Positions 8,916-17,494 of a stretch of 64,000 bases of DNA are shown piece by piece (position 1 is the stretch's first letter; every line of letters starts with the position of its first letter). The notes under the pieces were generated by a model. The model had not been told where the DNA came from. It did no database searches and saw nothing but the letters and a program-made list of their open reading frames with translations. The position numbers and the translations under genes were made by a program. This DNA is from Draconibacterium mangrovi_A (GTDB lineage Bacteria; Bacteroidota; Bacteroidia; Bacteroidales; Prolixibacteraceae), in the NCBI RefSeq assembly GCF_037646455.1, contig NZ_JBBIXN010000001.1:1922001-1986000 (forward strand), given 5' to 3'.

Positions 8916-10067
8916 ATGGACCTGACTGAATATTTTGATGCGGTTGATTTTTCGCAGTTGAACGAAGACACTCGTTTAAGTCCAACACTTTCGTTTGGAA
9001 CCGCTATTGAAAAATATACCTTAGCCTGTTCCGGAGCAAATATGGGAAACGCAGATGTTGCCATTGTCGGTGTCCCTTTTGAATCAAAAAATAATGAGGT
9101 AGAAAAGAGTACGGTTCCGGATTCTATACGAAAGGAACTGTATCAGCTGACGGTGATCGATAAAATCAAGGTCATCGATTTGGGTAACCTGAAGCAGGCA
9201 CAAAGCATTAAAGGCAATTTTTATGCCTTGCGCGACATCACCGATTACCTTACAGAACTGGATATTACGGTTCTTGTTTTAGGGGGAAGTGAAGATTTTG
9301 CTTCAGGGATTTGCCAGGCTTTTAGGGGCAATCAGTTTTTCACATTCACCGCGATAGATGCTTTTTTAGACTTACGAAAAGGAAAGGAAGCTTACGATAC
9401 GCACAATTATCTCTCGCGGGTATTTTCGAAGCAGCCCGATATTTTTCAGTTTAGCCTCATAGGCTATCAGCGTCACTATGTTCCGGTTAAATTATTCGAT
9501 AAAACCAAAGGTGTTGGCGAGCATCTGAGCCTGGGAAGGCTAAGAGACAGCATAGTTTTGGCCGAACCAGTATTTCGTAACAGCGATTTTGTAACGGTTG
9601 ATTTTGGGACACTAAAGTATTCGGAAGCAAAAGGGAAGCAAAATCTGCCTAACGGACTGGGAGGTGAAGAAATTTGTCAGCTGTCGAAATATGCCGGATT
9701 AAGCCGGCGTTTAAAGGCATTCGCACTGTTTGAGGTAATCGATGAAATGTCGGCTGAAGGGCTCAATGTTTCGCTGGCAGCGCAAAGTGCCTGGTATTTT
9801 ATCGAAGGTGTTTTGCAACGAAGTCATGCAAACCCGGAAAACGAGGAAGACTTTGTTGTTCATAAAGTAGAGATATGGCAAGTTGAGCCGCCTTTGGTGT
9901 TTTACCAGGATAATGCGACCGGACAATGGTGGTTACGCCTGCAAACTAAAGGGAACAGCTTTGTTTTTCTGGCGTGTTCCGAACAGGATTTCCTGGAAGC
10001 AACGCACAACGAAATCCCCGAGATTTATCTCAAATATGTGCAAAAAATTGACGAAATATTAAAATAA
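8916..10067 (+). CDS. Ureohydrolase (arginase/formimidoylglutamase) fold protein, probably a pseudoenzyme, in the T9SS locus
   Basis: The 383-residue product has the layout of the arginase/agmatinase/formimidoylglutamase fold. Active members bind two Mn ions through a GGxH(D/E) motif, DAHxD, and a DxD pair. Here these read G-G-S-E-D (123-127), D-A-F-L-D (148-152) and V-D-F-G (228-231): both metal-binding histidines and the second Asp of the DxD pair are gone. Hydrolase activity is therefore unlikely. The gene sits between topA and porP, directly before the T9SS core genes, which suggests a structural or regulatory role linked to secretion (inference). Automatic pipelines may call it formimidoylglutamase; I see no his-degradation genes nearby. 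Confidence 0.75.
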   Translation: MDLTEYFDAVDFSQLNEDTRLSPTLSFGTAIEKYTLACSGANMGNADVAIVGVPFESKNNEVEKSTVPDSIRKELYQLTVIDKIKVIDLGNLKQAQSIKGNFYALRDITDYLTELDITVLVLGGSEDFASGICQAFRGNQFFTFTAIDAFLDLRKGKEAYDTHNYLSRVFSKQPDIFQFSLIGYQRHYVPVKLFDKTKGVGEHLSLGRLRDSIVLAEPVFRNSDFVTVDFGTLKYSEAKGKQNLPNGLGGEEICQLSKYAGLSRRLKAFALFEVIDEMSAEGLNVSLAAQSAWYFIEGVLQRSHANPENEEDFVVHKVEIWQVEPPLVFYQDNATGQWWLRLQTKGNSFVFLACSEQDFLEATHNEIPEIYLKYVQKIDEILK

Positions 10068-10183
10068 TACCCGTTAAAGAGCGTTCTTTGCATACCTTGT
10101 TAACAGAAGATTGTTACAAACAACATTTTTTTATTTCTTTATCAGGGCAAGAATTTGGCTAAATTGCCACATGAAACAATAGT

Positions 10184-11143
10184 ATGAGGAAAACTGTTTC
10201 TTTTCTTTGTTTTTTAATGTTCGTTAACATCGTAGTATTTGGTCAGCAAGATCCTCAATATACAAACAATATGTTTTACAAAATGGGGGTTAATCCGGGT
10301 TACGCGGGAGCTGAGGATGCGATAAACGGACTACTTTTAAATCGTTACCAGTGGGTTGGATATGGCGGAGGAGAACCGAAAACCATGGTTTTAAGCGTGG
10401 ATGCTGCAATAAATGCTTTTGGAGCACCAGGCGGAATAGGAATTAATATTGTGAGCGACCAGTACGGATATTACGACAACATGTGGATCAACTTTGATTA
10501 TTCATACAAAGTTGAAACCAGCTTTGGGACGCTTGGCCTTGGAGTTTCTCCGGGCATTTATAATTTCAATATTAATCCTGATGATGGATGGACCTCATCG
10601 GATGATGTGTTGAACAGTACTGAAGGCGGAACGGGAGATAATTTAATCCCGCAGCAGGAATCGAGTCAGTTGACTTTCGACATTGGTTTGGGAGCTTACC
10701 TGTACACCAACAAATATTATCTCGGTGTTTCGGCGAGCCACTTAAATCAGGGCGAAGTAAAGTACGACGATTTGGCCGTTGATTTCCTCGTGAGGCACTA
10801 TTATTTGATGGGAGGTTACAATATTAAACTAACCGATCCGTTATTTGAATTGCGGCCATCTTTTCTGTTCAAGTCCGATCTTGCCTCATGGCAGGTTGAT
10901 TTGAACACAAATGTGGTGTATAACGATAAGTTCTGGGCAGGGTTAAGTTACCGTGTTCAGGATGCCGTGGCCCTGTTAATGGGCGTTGAATTGTTTAACG
11001 GATTACGAATTGGCTATTCTTTCGACCTGGTTACATCAGCATTGAAAAGAAATAGCTTTAGCTCGCACGAGTTTTTTGTGAGTTACTCCATTGATCTGGA
11101 GCGAAGTCGTAATCAAAAGTATAAGAGTATTAGGTTTTTGTAA
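10184..11143 (+). CDS. porP: Type IX secretion system outer-membrane protein, PorP/SprF family
   Basis: A 319-residue outer-membrane beta-barrel with a Sec signal peptide (residues 1-21, cut before Q-Q-D-P-Q-Y). The Q-Y-T-N-N-M-F-Y...N-P-G-Y-A-G start is the hallmark of the PorP/SprF family, and the rest alternates hydrophobic and polar strands, ending in a typical beta-signal region. PorP binds the GldK/GldN periplasmic ring and is needed for T9SS secretion (family knowledge). It lies 108 nt before gldK with an AT-rich inverted repeat between, so gldK may also have its own expression control. Confidence 0.93.
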   Translation: MRKTVSFLCFLMFVNIVVFGQQDPQYTNNMFYKMGVNPGYAGAEDAINGLLLNRYQWVGYGGGEPKTMVLSVDAAINAFGAPGGIGINIVSDQYGYYDNMWINFDYSYKVETSFGTLGLGVSPGIYNFNINPDDGWTSSDDVLNSTEGGTGDNLIPQQESSQLTFDIGLGAYLYTNKYYLGVSASHLNQGEVKYDDLAVDFLVRHYYLMGGYNIKLTDPLFELRPSFLFKSDLASWQVDLNTNVVYNDKFWAGLSYRVQDAVALLMGVELFNGLRIGYSFDLVTSALKRNSFSSHEFFVSYSIDLERSRNQKYKSIRFL

Positions 11144-11174
11144 AAAATCTAGAAATAGATAAGACGTTTGGATT

Positions 11175-11216
11175 AAACATTAATATTTTATTATTTTATT
11201 GGCTTAATGTTTTTTT
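11175..11216 (+). terminator. Weak AT-rich terminator or attenuator between porP and gldK
   Basis: Inverted repeat AAACATTAA (11175-11183) / TTAATGTTT (11204-11212) with a 20-nt loop and a T7 tract at 11210-11216. The stem has little GC, so termination would be partial at most. Confidence 0.3.
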
Positions 11217-11251
11217 ACACAAGCAGACCCACGTTCGTAAAAAGAAGAACT

Positions 11252-12598
11252 ATGAAAAAACTACTATTAATTGCAGTTGTATTCACTTTAATAATCAGTT
11301 TGTCCGGCTGTTTTGGTGGAGGACAAGGAGGAAACGGAGAGCTGGTTGGAGTACAAAAAAGGCAGCGATTCAGAGAAACGCAACCTTACGGAATGGTATA
11401 TGTCCGCAGGGGAAGTTTTAATATCGGGCCGAGCGATCAGGACGCAAGTAGAGCAGGAATTCCTACCAAAACAGTTTCACAGGAGCCTTTCTGGATCGAT
11501 GATACAGAAATCACCAATAACGAATACCGCCAATTTGTATTCTGGGTACGCGAAAAATTGGCTCGTGAAATGTTAGGAGAACAGTATCCCGAATTCTTGA
11601 TTACCGAAGACCGGGATGGAAATCCCATTGATCCGCCTGAAATTAACTGGAAAGAAAAAATTGACTGGGAAGACCCGGACTACCAAATGGCAATGGAAGA
11701 CCTTTATATTCCTGAAAATGAAAGATTTTTCGGGAAGAAGTCTTTTGATTCACGTAAGTTGATTTACGAATATTGGTGGGTCGACCTGAATCAGGCGGCA
11801 AAACGCGGCAATTCGTTCAATTACGAAACACAACGTTACGAAGGTAATGTGTACAATACTGACGGAGATCTTGTCCCAATAGAGAATCGATCGTCATTTA
11901 TGATGCAGGATCAGGTTCACGTTTATCCCGATACGCTTTGCTGGATCAGAGACTTCACGTATTCATACAACGAGCCACTGGCCATGAAATACTTTACGCA
12001 TCCGGGTTTTGATGAATATCCGGTGGTTGGAGTAACCTGGAAACAGGTAAACGCTTTTTGTAACTGGCGTACAAAAATTCAAACCGATTTTCTGGAAGAC
12101 AGAGGTGAACCTACTTTAATGGAATACCGTTTGCCAACCGAAGTTGAATGGGAGTACGCTGCCAGAGGCGGAAAGGAATTCTCGATGTATCCGTGGGGAG
12201 GTTATTATCCGCGCGACGATAAAGGAGTTTTCTTGGCAAACTTTAAACCGCTCAGGGGTAATTATGTTGAAGACGGTGCCATCGCTACCATGAAGGTAGG
12301 AAGTTACGACCCGAATGAATACGGATTGTACGACATGTCAGGAAACGTGGCCGAGTGGACAAGCACAGCCTACGACGAAGCCGGTTATAACTACTTCAGC
12401 GATTTAAATCCAACATTTACATACAACGCAAGAAAAGACGATCCTCCTGTAATGAAACGTAAAGTGATCAGAGGAGGCTCTTGGAAAGATATTTCGCAAT
12501 TCACACAGGTTTCAACCCGTACTTATGAATATCAGGATACCACCAAATCGTATATTGGTTTCCGTTGCGTACGGTCGACCTTTGGTGAGGAATTCTAG
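11252..12598 (+). CDS. gldK: T9SS lipoprotein GldK (PorK)
   Basis: Outer-membrane lipoprotein that forms the T9SS periplasmic ring with GldN. The frame opens at 11207, but ATG 11252 is chosen because it gives a lipoprotein signal (MKKLLLIAVV..., lipobox L-S-G-C, Cys at about 19 of this start). The rest (448 residues in all) is a formylglycine-generating-enzyme-like domain with W-I-D-D-T-E-I-T-N-N-E-Y, R-L-P-T-E-V-E-W-E and R-G-G-S-W, ending G-F-R-C-V-R; the cysteine pair needed for FGE catalysis is not evident, as expected for GldK. It heads a gldK-L-M-N run with gaps of 33, 19 and 6 nt. A close paralogue lies downstream at 16125. Confidence 0.95.
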   Translation: MKKLLLIAVVFTLIISLSGCFGGGQGGNGELVGVQKRQRFRETQPYGMVYVRRGSFNIGPSDQDASRAGIPTKTVSQEPFWIDDTEITNNEYRQFVFWVREKLAREMLGEQYPEFLITEDRDGNPIDPPEINWKEKIDWEDPDYQMAMEDLYIPENERFFGKKSFDSRKLIYEYWWVDLNQAAKRGNSFNYETQRYEGNVYNTDGDLVPIENRSSFMMQDQVHVYPDTLCWIRDFTYSYNEPLAMKYFTHPGFDEYPVVGVTWKQVNAFCNWRTKIQTDFLEDRGEPTLMEYRLPTEVEWEYAARGGKEFSMYPWGGYYPRDDKGVFLANFKPLRGNYVEDGAIATMKVGSYDPNEYGLYDMSGNVAEWTSTAYDEAGYNYFSDLNPTFTYNARKDDPPVMKRKVIRGGSWKDISQFTQVSTRTYEYQDTTKSYIGFRCVRSTFGEEF

Positions 12599-12631
12599 AA
12601 CAAAAATGTATTAACTTTATACCATTCCATT

Positions 12632-13531
12632 ATGAACCTCGGAGAACTCTTTAAGACTAAACGCTGGAAAACATTTATGGGCTATGTATATGGCTGGGGA
12701 GCCTCAGTTGTACTTATTGGTGCCCTGTTCAAACTCGAACACTGGCAGTATTCGGGTTTATTGCTTACCATTGGTTTATCCACGGAAGCATTGATCTTCT
12801 TTCTCTCTGCTTTTGAACCTGCAGTCGACATTCCTGACTGGGGTAAAGTTTATCCGGAATTAAGAGAGGATTACGAATTGGCTGAGCTGGACGAGCTTAA
12901 GCCCAAAAAAGGACTTGACCAATTATTGGGAAGCTCGGAACTTACTCCGGACCTTCTTGATAAAGTTGGCAAAGGACTTAACGAACTTAGCAATACCGCA
13001 AGGGGAATCAGTGACATATCGTCGGCAACACTCGCTACCGATATGTATGTTAAAAACCTGGGTTCGGCCTCTGAATCGATGAACACTTTTGCACAGATTA
13101 ATTCAAAGGCAAACGAATCGATCGATAAATCGGTTTCCGTATTGCTTAACTCGTATTCCGATGCTGCCACGCATCTTTCGCAAACCGGTTCGAAGCTTTC
13201 AGAAACATACAACAAATCGAACGAAATCATTTCCGAAGGATTAAACAACATTGGAAACAGTTCGAAGCAGTATGCAATGAACATCGAAAAACTCAACAAG
13301 AGTATGGATTCATTGAATTCATCGTTCGAGAACCAGTTGGAAGGTACAAAAGCACAGTTCAGCGCCAGTCAGAAGTTCAACAAGGACATGACTGAGATGA
13401 ATTCGATCTTAACATCATCGGTGGAGGAGTTGAAAAAATACAAGGAGAATGCCGAGCAATTGAATAAAAACCTTGAAGCCTTAAATACCATCTATGGAAA
13501 CATGTTGGGGGCTATGAGTTACAAAAAATAA
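12632..13531 (+). CDS. gldL: T9SS inner-membrane motor protein GldL (PorL)
   Basis: 299 residues. Two membrane helices at about 16-34 and 41-61 are followed by a long soluble, Ser/Asn/Lys-rich coiled-coil region to the end. With GldM it forms the proton-driven motor of T9SS. Glu52 in the second helix (S-T-E-A-L-I-F-F) sits where the family has its conserved proton-path glutamate. It follows gldK by 33 nt and precedes gldM by 19 nt in the same operon. Confidence 0.95.
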   Translation: MNLGELFKTKRWKTFMGYVYGWGASVVLIGALFKLEHWQYSGLLLTIGLSTEALIFFLSAFEPAVDIPDWGKVYPELREDYELAELDELKPKKGLDQLLGSSELTPDLLDKVGKGLNELSNTARGISDISSATLATDMYVKNLGSASESMNTFAQINSKANESIDKSVSVLLNSYSDAATHLSQTGSKLSETYNKSNEIISEGLNNIGNSSKQYAMNIEKLNKSMDSLNSSFENQLEGTKAQFSASQKFNKDMTEMNSILTSSVEELKKYKENAEQLNKNLEALNTIYGNMLGAMSYKK

Positions 13532-13550
13532 CAACCTGAAGAATTAGCAT

Positions 13551-15161
13551 ATGGGATCAAAGAATTGCCCGGAAACTCCGAGGCAAAAAATGATAAACAT
13601 GATGTACATCGTCCTCACGGCATTGTTGGCGTTAAACGTTGCTGCTGAGGTGCTCGAGGCGTTCAGGGTTGTTAACTCAAGTCTCATGCAAACCCTCGAT
13701 GCCGTAGAAATGCAAAACAGGCAGATGTACTTGTCTTTCGATCAGGCATACGCCGAAAATCCAACGAAAGTTCAGGAATGGAAAGAAAAGGCGGATGACG
13801 TGAAACAAAATTCGAAAGAAATGATCGATTATGTTTCAACATTGAAAGACGAACTGGTAAACTACTCAGGAAGCAAACCTGTTAACGAAGATAACGAAGT
13901 TAATGATGAAGATTATTACCACGTTACCATCGACGGAGATACGCTTGAAATAGGTAAGGTTGACGACTTGAATGGTCCCTCTGAGTTTTTGATAACCCAG
14001 GGAAGAGCAACAGAGTTGAGACAAAAGATTGACGATTACAAAGCATTTTTGGTCGATCTGCTTGGTGAAGACAACGAAGAACTCAAGAAAACGATCTCGA
14101 GTGAGTTAAACACTGACGATCCGAGAGGTAACCTCAAGGAGGGAAAGGAAAAAATGTCGTGGGAATCGGAACATTTCGAAAACAAGCCACTCATTGCCGT
14201 TCTGACCCTTTTATCTAAAATACAGATCGATGTAAAAAACTCGGAATCAAACGTAGTGAAATACCTGTACGCTGAAATTGATGCAGGTTCGTTCAAATTT
14301 AACCGTTTGGGAGCACAGGTAATTGCCAACTCGAATACCGTTCTGATGGGCGACGAGTATAAAGCAGATGTATTTCTGGCGGCTGAAGATACCACCCAGC
14401 AACCCCAAATTATCATCAATAATCGTGAGGCTGAAGTGAAAGAAGGAAAAGCCACCTACATTGGGGCTACCGATAAACCCGGATTTTTTAAATGGAGTGG
14501 ATTGATTAAATACAAAACTCCGGGCGGAATTATTAAAAGCTATCCGTTCGAGCAGGAATACCAGGTTGTACAACCCAGTGTAACCATGTCGGCCACCAAA
14601 ATGAATGTGTTCTACAAAGGTTTGAAAAACCCATTCGAAGTAAGTGGTGGTTCAATTCCAAGCGAGAATCTTTCAGTTACCATGACCAATGGTAAAATTA
14701 CCAGATCAGGTAATGATTTCATTATTGAGCCAAACGAACTGGATGAACAGGGTAGAAGAACCAAGGTAACGGTTTATGCCAATATCAACGGAGAACGTCG
14801 TTTAATTGGGACTACAGATTGGCGTGTTAAGAAAGTACCGGATCCGGTGGCACAAGTTGCACAGCAATCAGGAGGTAATATTCGAAAAGAAGTACTGGCG
14901 ATTCAAGACGGAGTGGCAGCCGTTTTAAAAGATTTCGACTTCGAATTTAAATACACGGTTACCGAGTTTACTCTTGAAACGCCGGGAGCAGGCGGTTTTA
15001 CAAACCGTTATCCAACCAAAGGAAACCGCTTTACCCAGGAACAGAAAACTGCATTAAGTAGAGTTAATGTAAATACCCGTATATATATTGGAGATATAAA
15101 AGCTATTGGAGATGACGGGACCACAAGGGATCTTGATCCTATTACATTTATGATAAAATAA
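13551..15161 (+). CDS. gldM: T9SS motor/periplasmic stalk protein GldM (PorM)
   Basis: 536 residues. The N-terminus (N-C-P-E-T-P-R-Q-K-M-I-N-M-M-Y-I-V-L-T-A-L) holds the single membrane helix at about 15-34 that packs inside the GldL ring, and the rest is a large periplasmic region of four domains that reaches the GldK/GldN ring. Length and the start signature match the family well. The C-terminal domain begins near residue 440 (Q-Q-S-G-G-N-I-R-K-E-V-L-A-I-Q-D-G). It lies 19 nt after gldL and 6 nt before gldN, so translation is probably coupled. Confidence 0.96.
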   Translation: MGSKNCPETPRQKMINMMYIVLTALLALNVAAEVLEAFRVVNSSLMQTLDAVEMQNRQMYLSFDQAYAENPTKVQEWKEKADDVKQNSKEMIDYVSTLKDELVNYSGSKPVNEDNEVNDEDYYHVTIDGDTLEIGKVDDLNGPSEFLITQGRATELRQKIDDYKAFLVDLLGEDNEELKKTISSELNTDDPRGNLKEGKEKMSWESEHFENKPLIAVLTLLSKIQIDVKNSESNVVKYLYAEIDAGSFKFNRLGAQVIANSNTVLMGDEYKADVFLAAEDTTQQPQIIINNREAEVKEGKATYIGATDKPGFFKWSGLIKYKTPGGIIKSYPFEQEYQVVQPSVTMSATKMNVFYKGLKNPFEVSGGSIPSENLSVTMTNGKITRSGNDFIIEPNELDEQGRRTKVTVYANINGERRLIGTTDWRVKKVPDPVAQVAQQSGGNIRKEVLAIQDGVAAVLKDFDFEFKYTVTEFTLETPGAGGFTNRYPTKGNRFTQEQKTALSRVNVNTRIYIGDIKAIGDDGTTRDLDPITFMIK

Positions 15162-15167
15162 CAAGTT

Positions 15168-16016
15168 ATGAAAAAGTTAGTTATCTATATTGGTATCGTA
15201 GCCCTCGTATTTAGCATGGGAAATAAAGCCGATGCGCAAATCGTTAACGGGGCATACAAACAAAACGATATTTACGAGAAAAAACCGATGCCGCTGGTTT
15301 CAGTAAGGGAAGCCGACGTGTTTTGGTCGAAAAAAATCTGGCGCATCATCGATTTGCGCGAGAAAATGAATATTCCGCTGTATTATCCGACCTATGAAAT
15401 GGAAGGAAGAATTAATCTGATCAATCTTTTACTGTCGGGCATTGAAAATGGACAACTGACGCCTTATGATGCACAAGCAGATGATGATTTTAAAATTCCA
15501 ATGAGTTACGCCCAGGTGAAAGAGCGTTTTGGAGCTAAAGCTACTACGCAGGAAAAAATCAATTTCGATACCGGCGAAAGAGAAACAGTTACAGTTCAGG
15601 GTGAAATTCGTCCTAACGAGATTAAACAATACATGCTGAAAGAAGAATGGTATTTTGATAAGCAAACTTCGGCCTTGCATGTACGCATTCTTGGTATTTG
15701 CCCGATTCGAGAATACATGCGCGAGGGTGATACATCGGGACAGGTTCAGCGTCAGAAATTGTTTTGGGTTTATTTTCCCGAAGCACGACCAATACTGGCC
15801 ACCAACCTGGCATTAAATCCATACAACGATGCACGTCAACAGAGCTTCGATGATATTTTTATCAAAAGAATGTTCAACAGTTACATCGTAAAAGAATCTA
15901 ACATGTACAATAACCGCGATATCAGTGCATACCTGGTTGGAAAAAATGCAATGCTCGAATCGAAACGTATTGAGGACAAGATCTTCAATTACGAACAAGA
16001 CCTTTGGGAATATTAA
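15168..16016 (+). CDS. gldN: T9SS periplasmic ring protein GldN (PorN)
   Basis: 282-residue periplasmic protein with a Sec signal peptide (residues 1-23, cut before Q-I-V-N-G). The family signature F-W-S-K-K-I-W-R-I-I-D-L-R-E-K-M-N is at about residues 52-68. GldN binds GldK to form the outer-membrane-associated ring of T9SS. It is the last gene of the gldKLMN operon: a strong terminator lies 22 nt past its stop. Confidence 0.95.
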   Translation: MKKLVIYIGIVALVFSMGNKADAQIVNGAYKQNDIYEKKPMPLVSVREADVFWSKKIWRIIDLREKMNIPLYYPTYEMEGRINLINLLLSGIENGQLTPYDAQADDDFKIPMSYAQVKERFGAKATTQEKINFDTGERETVTVQGEIRPNEIKQYMLKEEWYFDKQTSALHVRILGICPIREYMREGDTSGQVQRQKLFWVYFPEARPILATNLALNPYNDARQQSFDDIFIKRMFNSYIVKESNMYNNRDISAYLVGKNAMLESKRIEDKIFNYEQDLWEY

Positions 16017-16037
16017 TTCAAAATATAAACCATATTC

Positions 16038-16066
16038 AGCCTTATGGAAACATAAGGCTTTTTTTT
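16038..16066 (+). terminator. Rho-independent terminator closing the gldKLMN operon
   Basis: Perfect 9-bp stem AGCCTTATG / CATAAGGCT (16038-16046 and 16051-16059), GAAA tetraloop, T8 tail. It separates the T9SS operon from the second gldK copy. Confidence 0.93.
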
Positions 16067-16124
16067 GAGGCAATTTAAGTTTCATTGAAACGTTTTTTTA
16101 CAGGAGTTTGACCCGATTAATTGC

Positions 16125-17483
16125 ATGAAAAGATGGATAACATACACAATTGTACTTGCAGCAGTGCTGTTGTTATCGTCATGTGCAAAAGACAATCAAA
16201 ATCAATACCTCACGCTGGGGAAAGGCACCAGTAAAAAATACTTCGAACCCACACCTTACGGGATGGTGTACATCGATCGTGGTTCCTTCAATATTGGGGC
16301 AAACGACGACGAATTACAGGGAGTTAATGCACCCAACAAACGAATTTCTACAGAAGCATTTTGGATTGATGATACCGAGATTACCAATAACGAATATCGT
16401 CAGTTTGTATATTGGGTGCGCGATAAACGTGCAAGGGAACTTCTGGGACAAACCTACACCGATTTTTTAATTACGGAAGACAAGTACGGCAATCCGATCG
16501 ATCCACCCGAAATAAACTGGGACGAGCGCATTGAATGGAATGATGTGGATTATCAGAATGCCATGGATGAGCTCTACCTGCCGGAGCAGGATCGGTTTAA
16601 TTATAGAAAGACCATTGACACGCGTAAACTGGTATATGAATATTACTGGATAGATTATAAGCAGGCAGCCAAACGCAGCAATGCCTATAATTACGAAACG
16701 CAACGTTACGAAGGAAATGTACGGAATGAAGAAGGGGAGCTTGTACCCATTCAGAACCGATCATCGTTTTTAATGCGCGAATCGGTTCCAGTTTATCCCG
16801 ATACTTTGTGCTGGATCAGAGATTTTGCTTATACTTACAATGAACCCTTTACTATCAAATACTTTTCGCACCCTGCTTTCGATGATTACCCCGTGGTGGG
16901 TGTTACTTGGAAACAGGCCAAGGCATTTTGCGACTGGCGGACCAATTTGAAAGGTTTTGAAGTGAAACGTTCTAATGAATCACCGCCGCACGATTTTCGT
17001 TTGCCTACTGAAAGTGAGTGGGAAGTGGCTGCCCGCGGTGGAATGATGAACAACAAATATCCCTGGGGCAGTTATTATGCAAGAAACGTAAACGGTTGTT
17101 TTGTAGCCAATTTTAAACCCAACCGCGGGAATTATGTGGCGGATAGCGAAACTTCGACCACAGCAATGAAAGTGGGTACTTTTGATCCGAATCCTTATGG
17201 TGTTTACGATATGGCCGGGAATGTGGCGGAATGGACTTCTACCGCTTATTTTGAAGCCGCTTATGAAACCGTTCATGATTTGAATCCTGAGATTCAGTAT
17301 GACGCTCGTCCTGATGATCCCCCGGTGATGAAAAGAAAAGTGATCAGAGGCGGTTCATGGAAAGATGTGGCTTACTTTATTCAAACTTCAACACGAACTT
17401 TTGAATACCAGGACACCGCAAAATCGTACGTTGGATTCCGCTGTGTACGTACTTCATTCCGTAATGAACTTCGCGGAAAGTAG
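16125..17483 (+). CDS. Second GldK paralogue (FGE-like lipoprotein)
   Basis: 452-residue lipoprotein (lipobox L-S-S-C, Cys about 20) that aligns with GldK over its whole length; by eye well over half the positions are identical, including the two blocks W-I-D-D-T-E-I-T-N-N-E-Y and V-M-K-R-K-V-I-R-G-G-S-W-K-D. It is nearer to GldK than to GldJ, which is longer. It lies beyond the operon terminator, so it must have its own promoter. Differences gather in the N-terminal 40 residues and in a loop near the C-R-T-N-L-K segment. It could replace GldK in an alternative ring, or mix with it; neither is shown. Confidence 0.85.
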   Translation: MKRWITYTIVLAAVLLLSSCAKDNQNQYLTLGKGTSKKYFEPTPYGMVYIDRGSFNIGANDDELQGVNAPNKRISTEAFWIDDTEITNNEYRQFVYWVRDKRARELLGQTYTDFLITEDKYGNPIDPPEINWDERIEWNDVDYQNAMDELYLPEQDRFNYRKTIDTRKLVYEYYWIDYKQAAKRSNAYNYETQRYEGNVRNEEGELVPIQNRSSFLMRESVPVYPDTLCWIRDFAYTYNEPFTIKYFSHPAFDDYPVVGVTWKQAKAFCDWRTNLKGFEVKRSNESPPHDFRLPTESEWEVAARGGMMNNKYPWGSYYARNVNGCFVANFKPNRGNYVADSETSTTAMKVGTFDPNPYGVYDMAGNVAEWTSTAYFEAAYETVHDLNPEIQYDARPDDPPVMKRKVIRGGSWKDVAYFIQTSTRTFEYQDTAKSYVGFRCVRTSFRNELRGK

Positions 17484-17494
17484 AATCAAATTTC

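Noticed and set aside
10184..17483. Calling the locus a gliding-motility cluster
   Set aside because: GldKLMN form the T9SS core that non-gliding Bacteroidota also have; no sprB, gldA-J or other gliding-only gene is visible.
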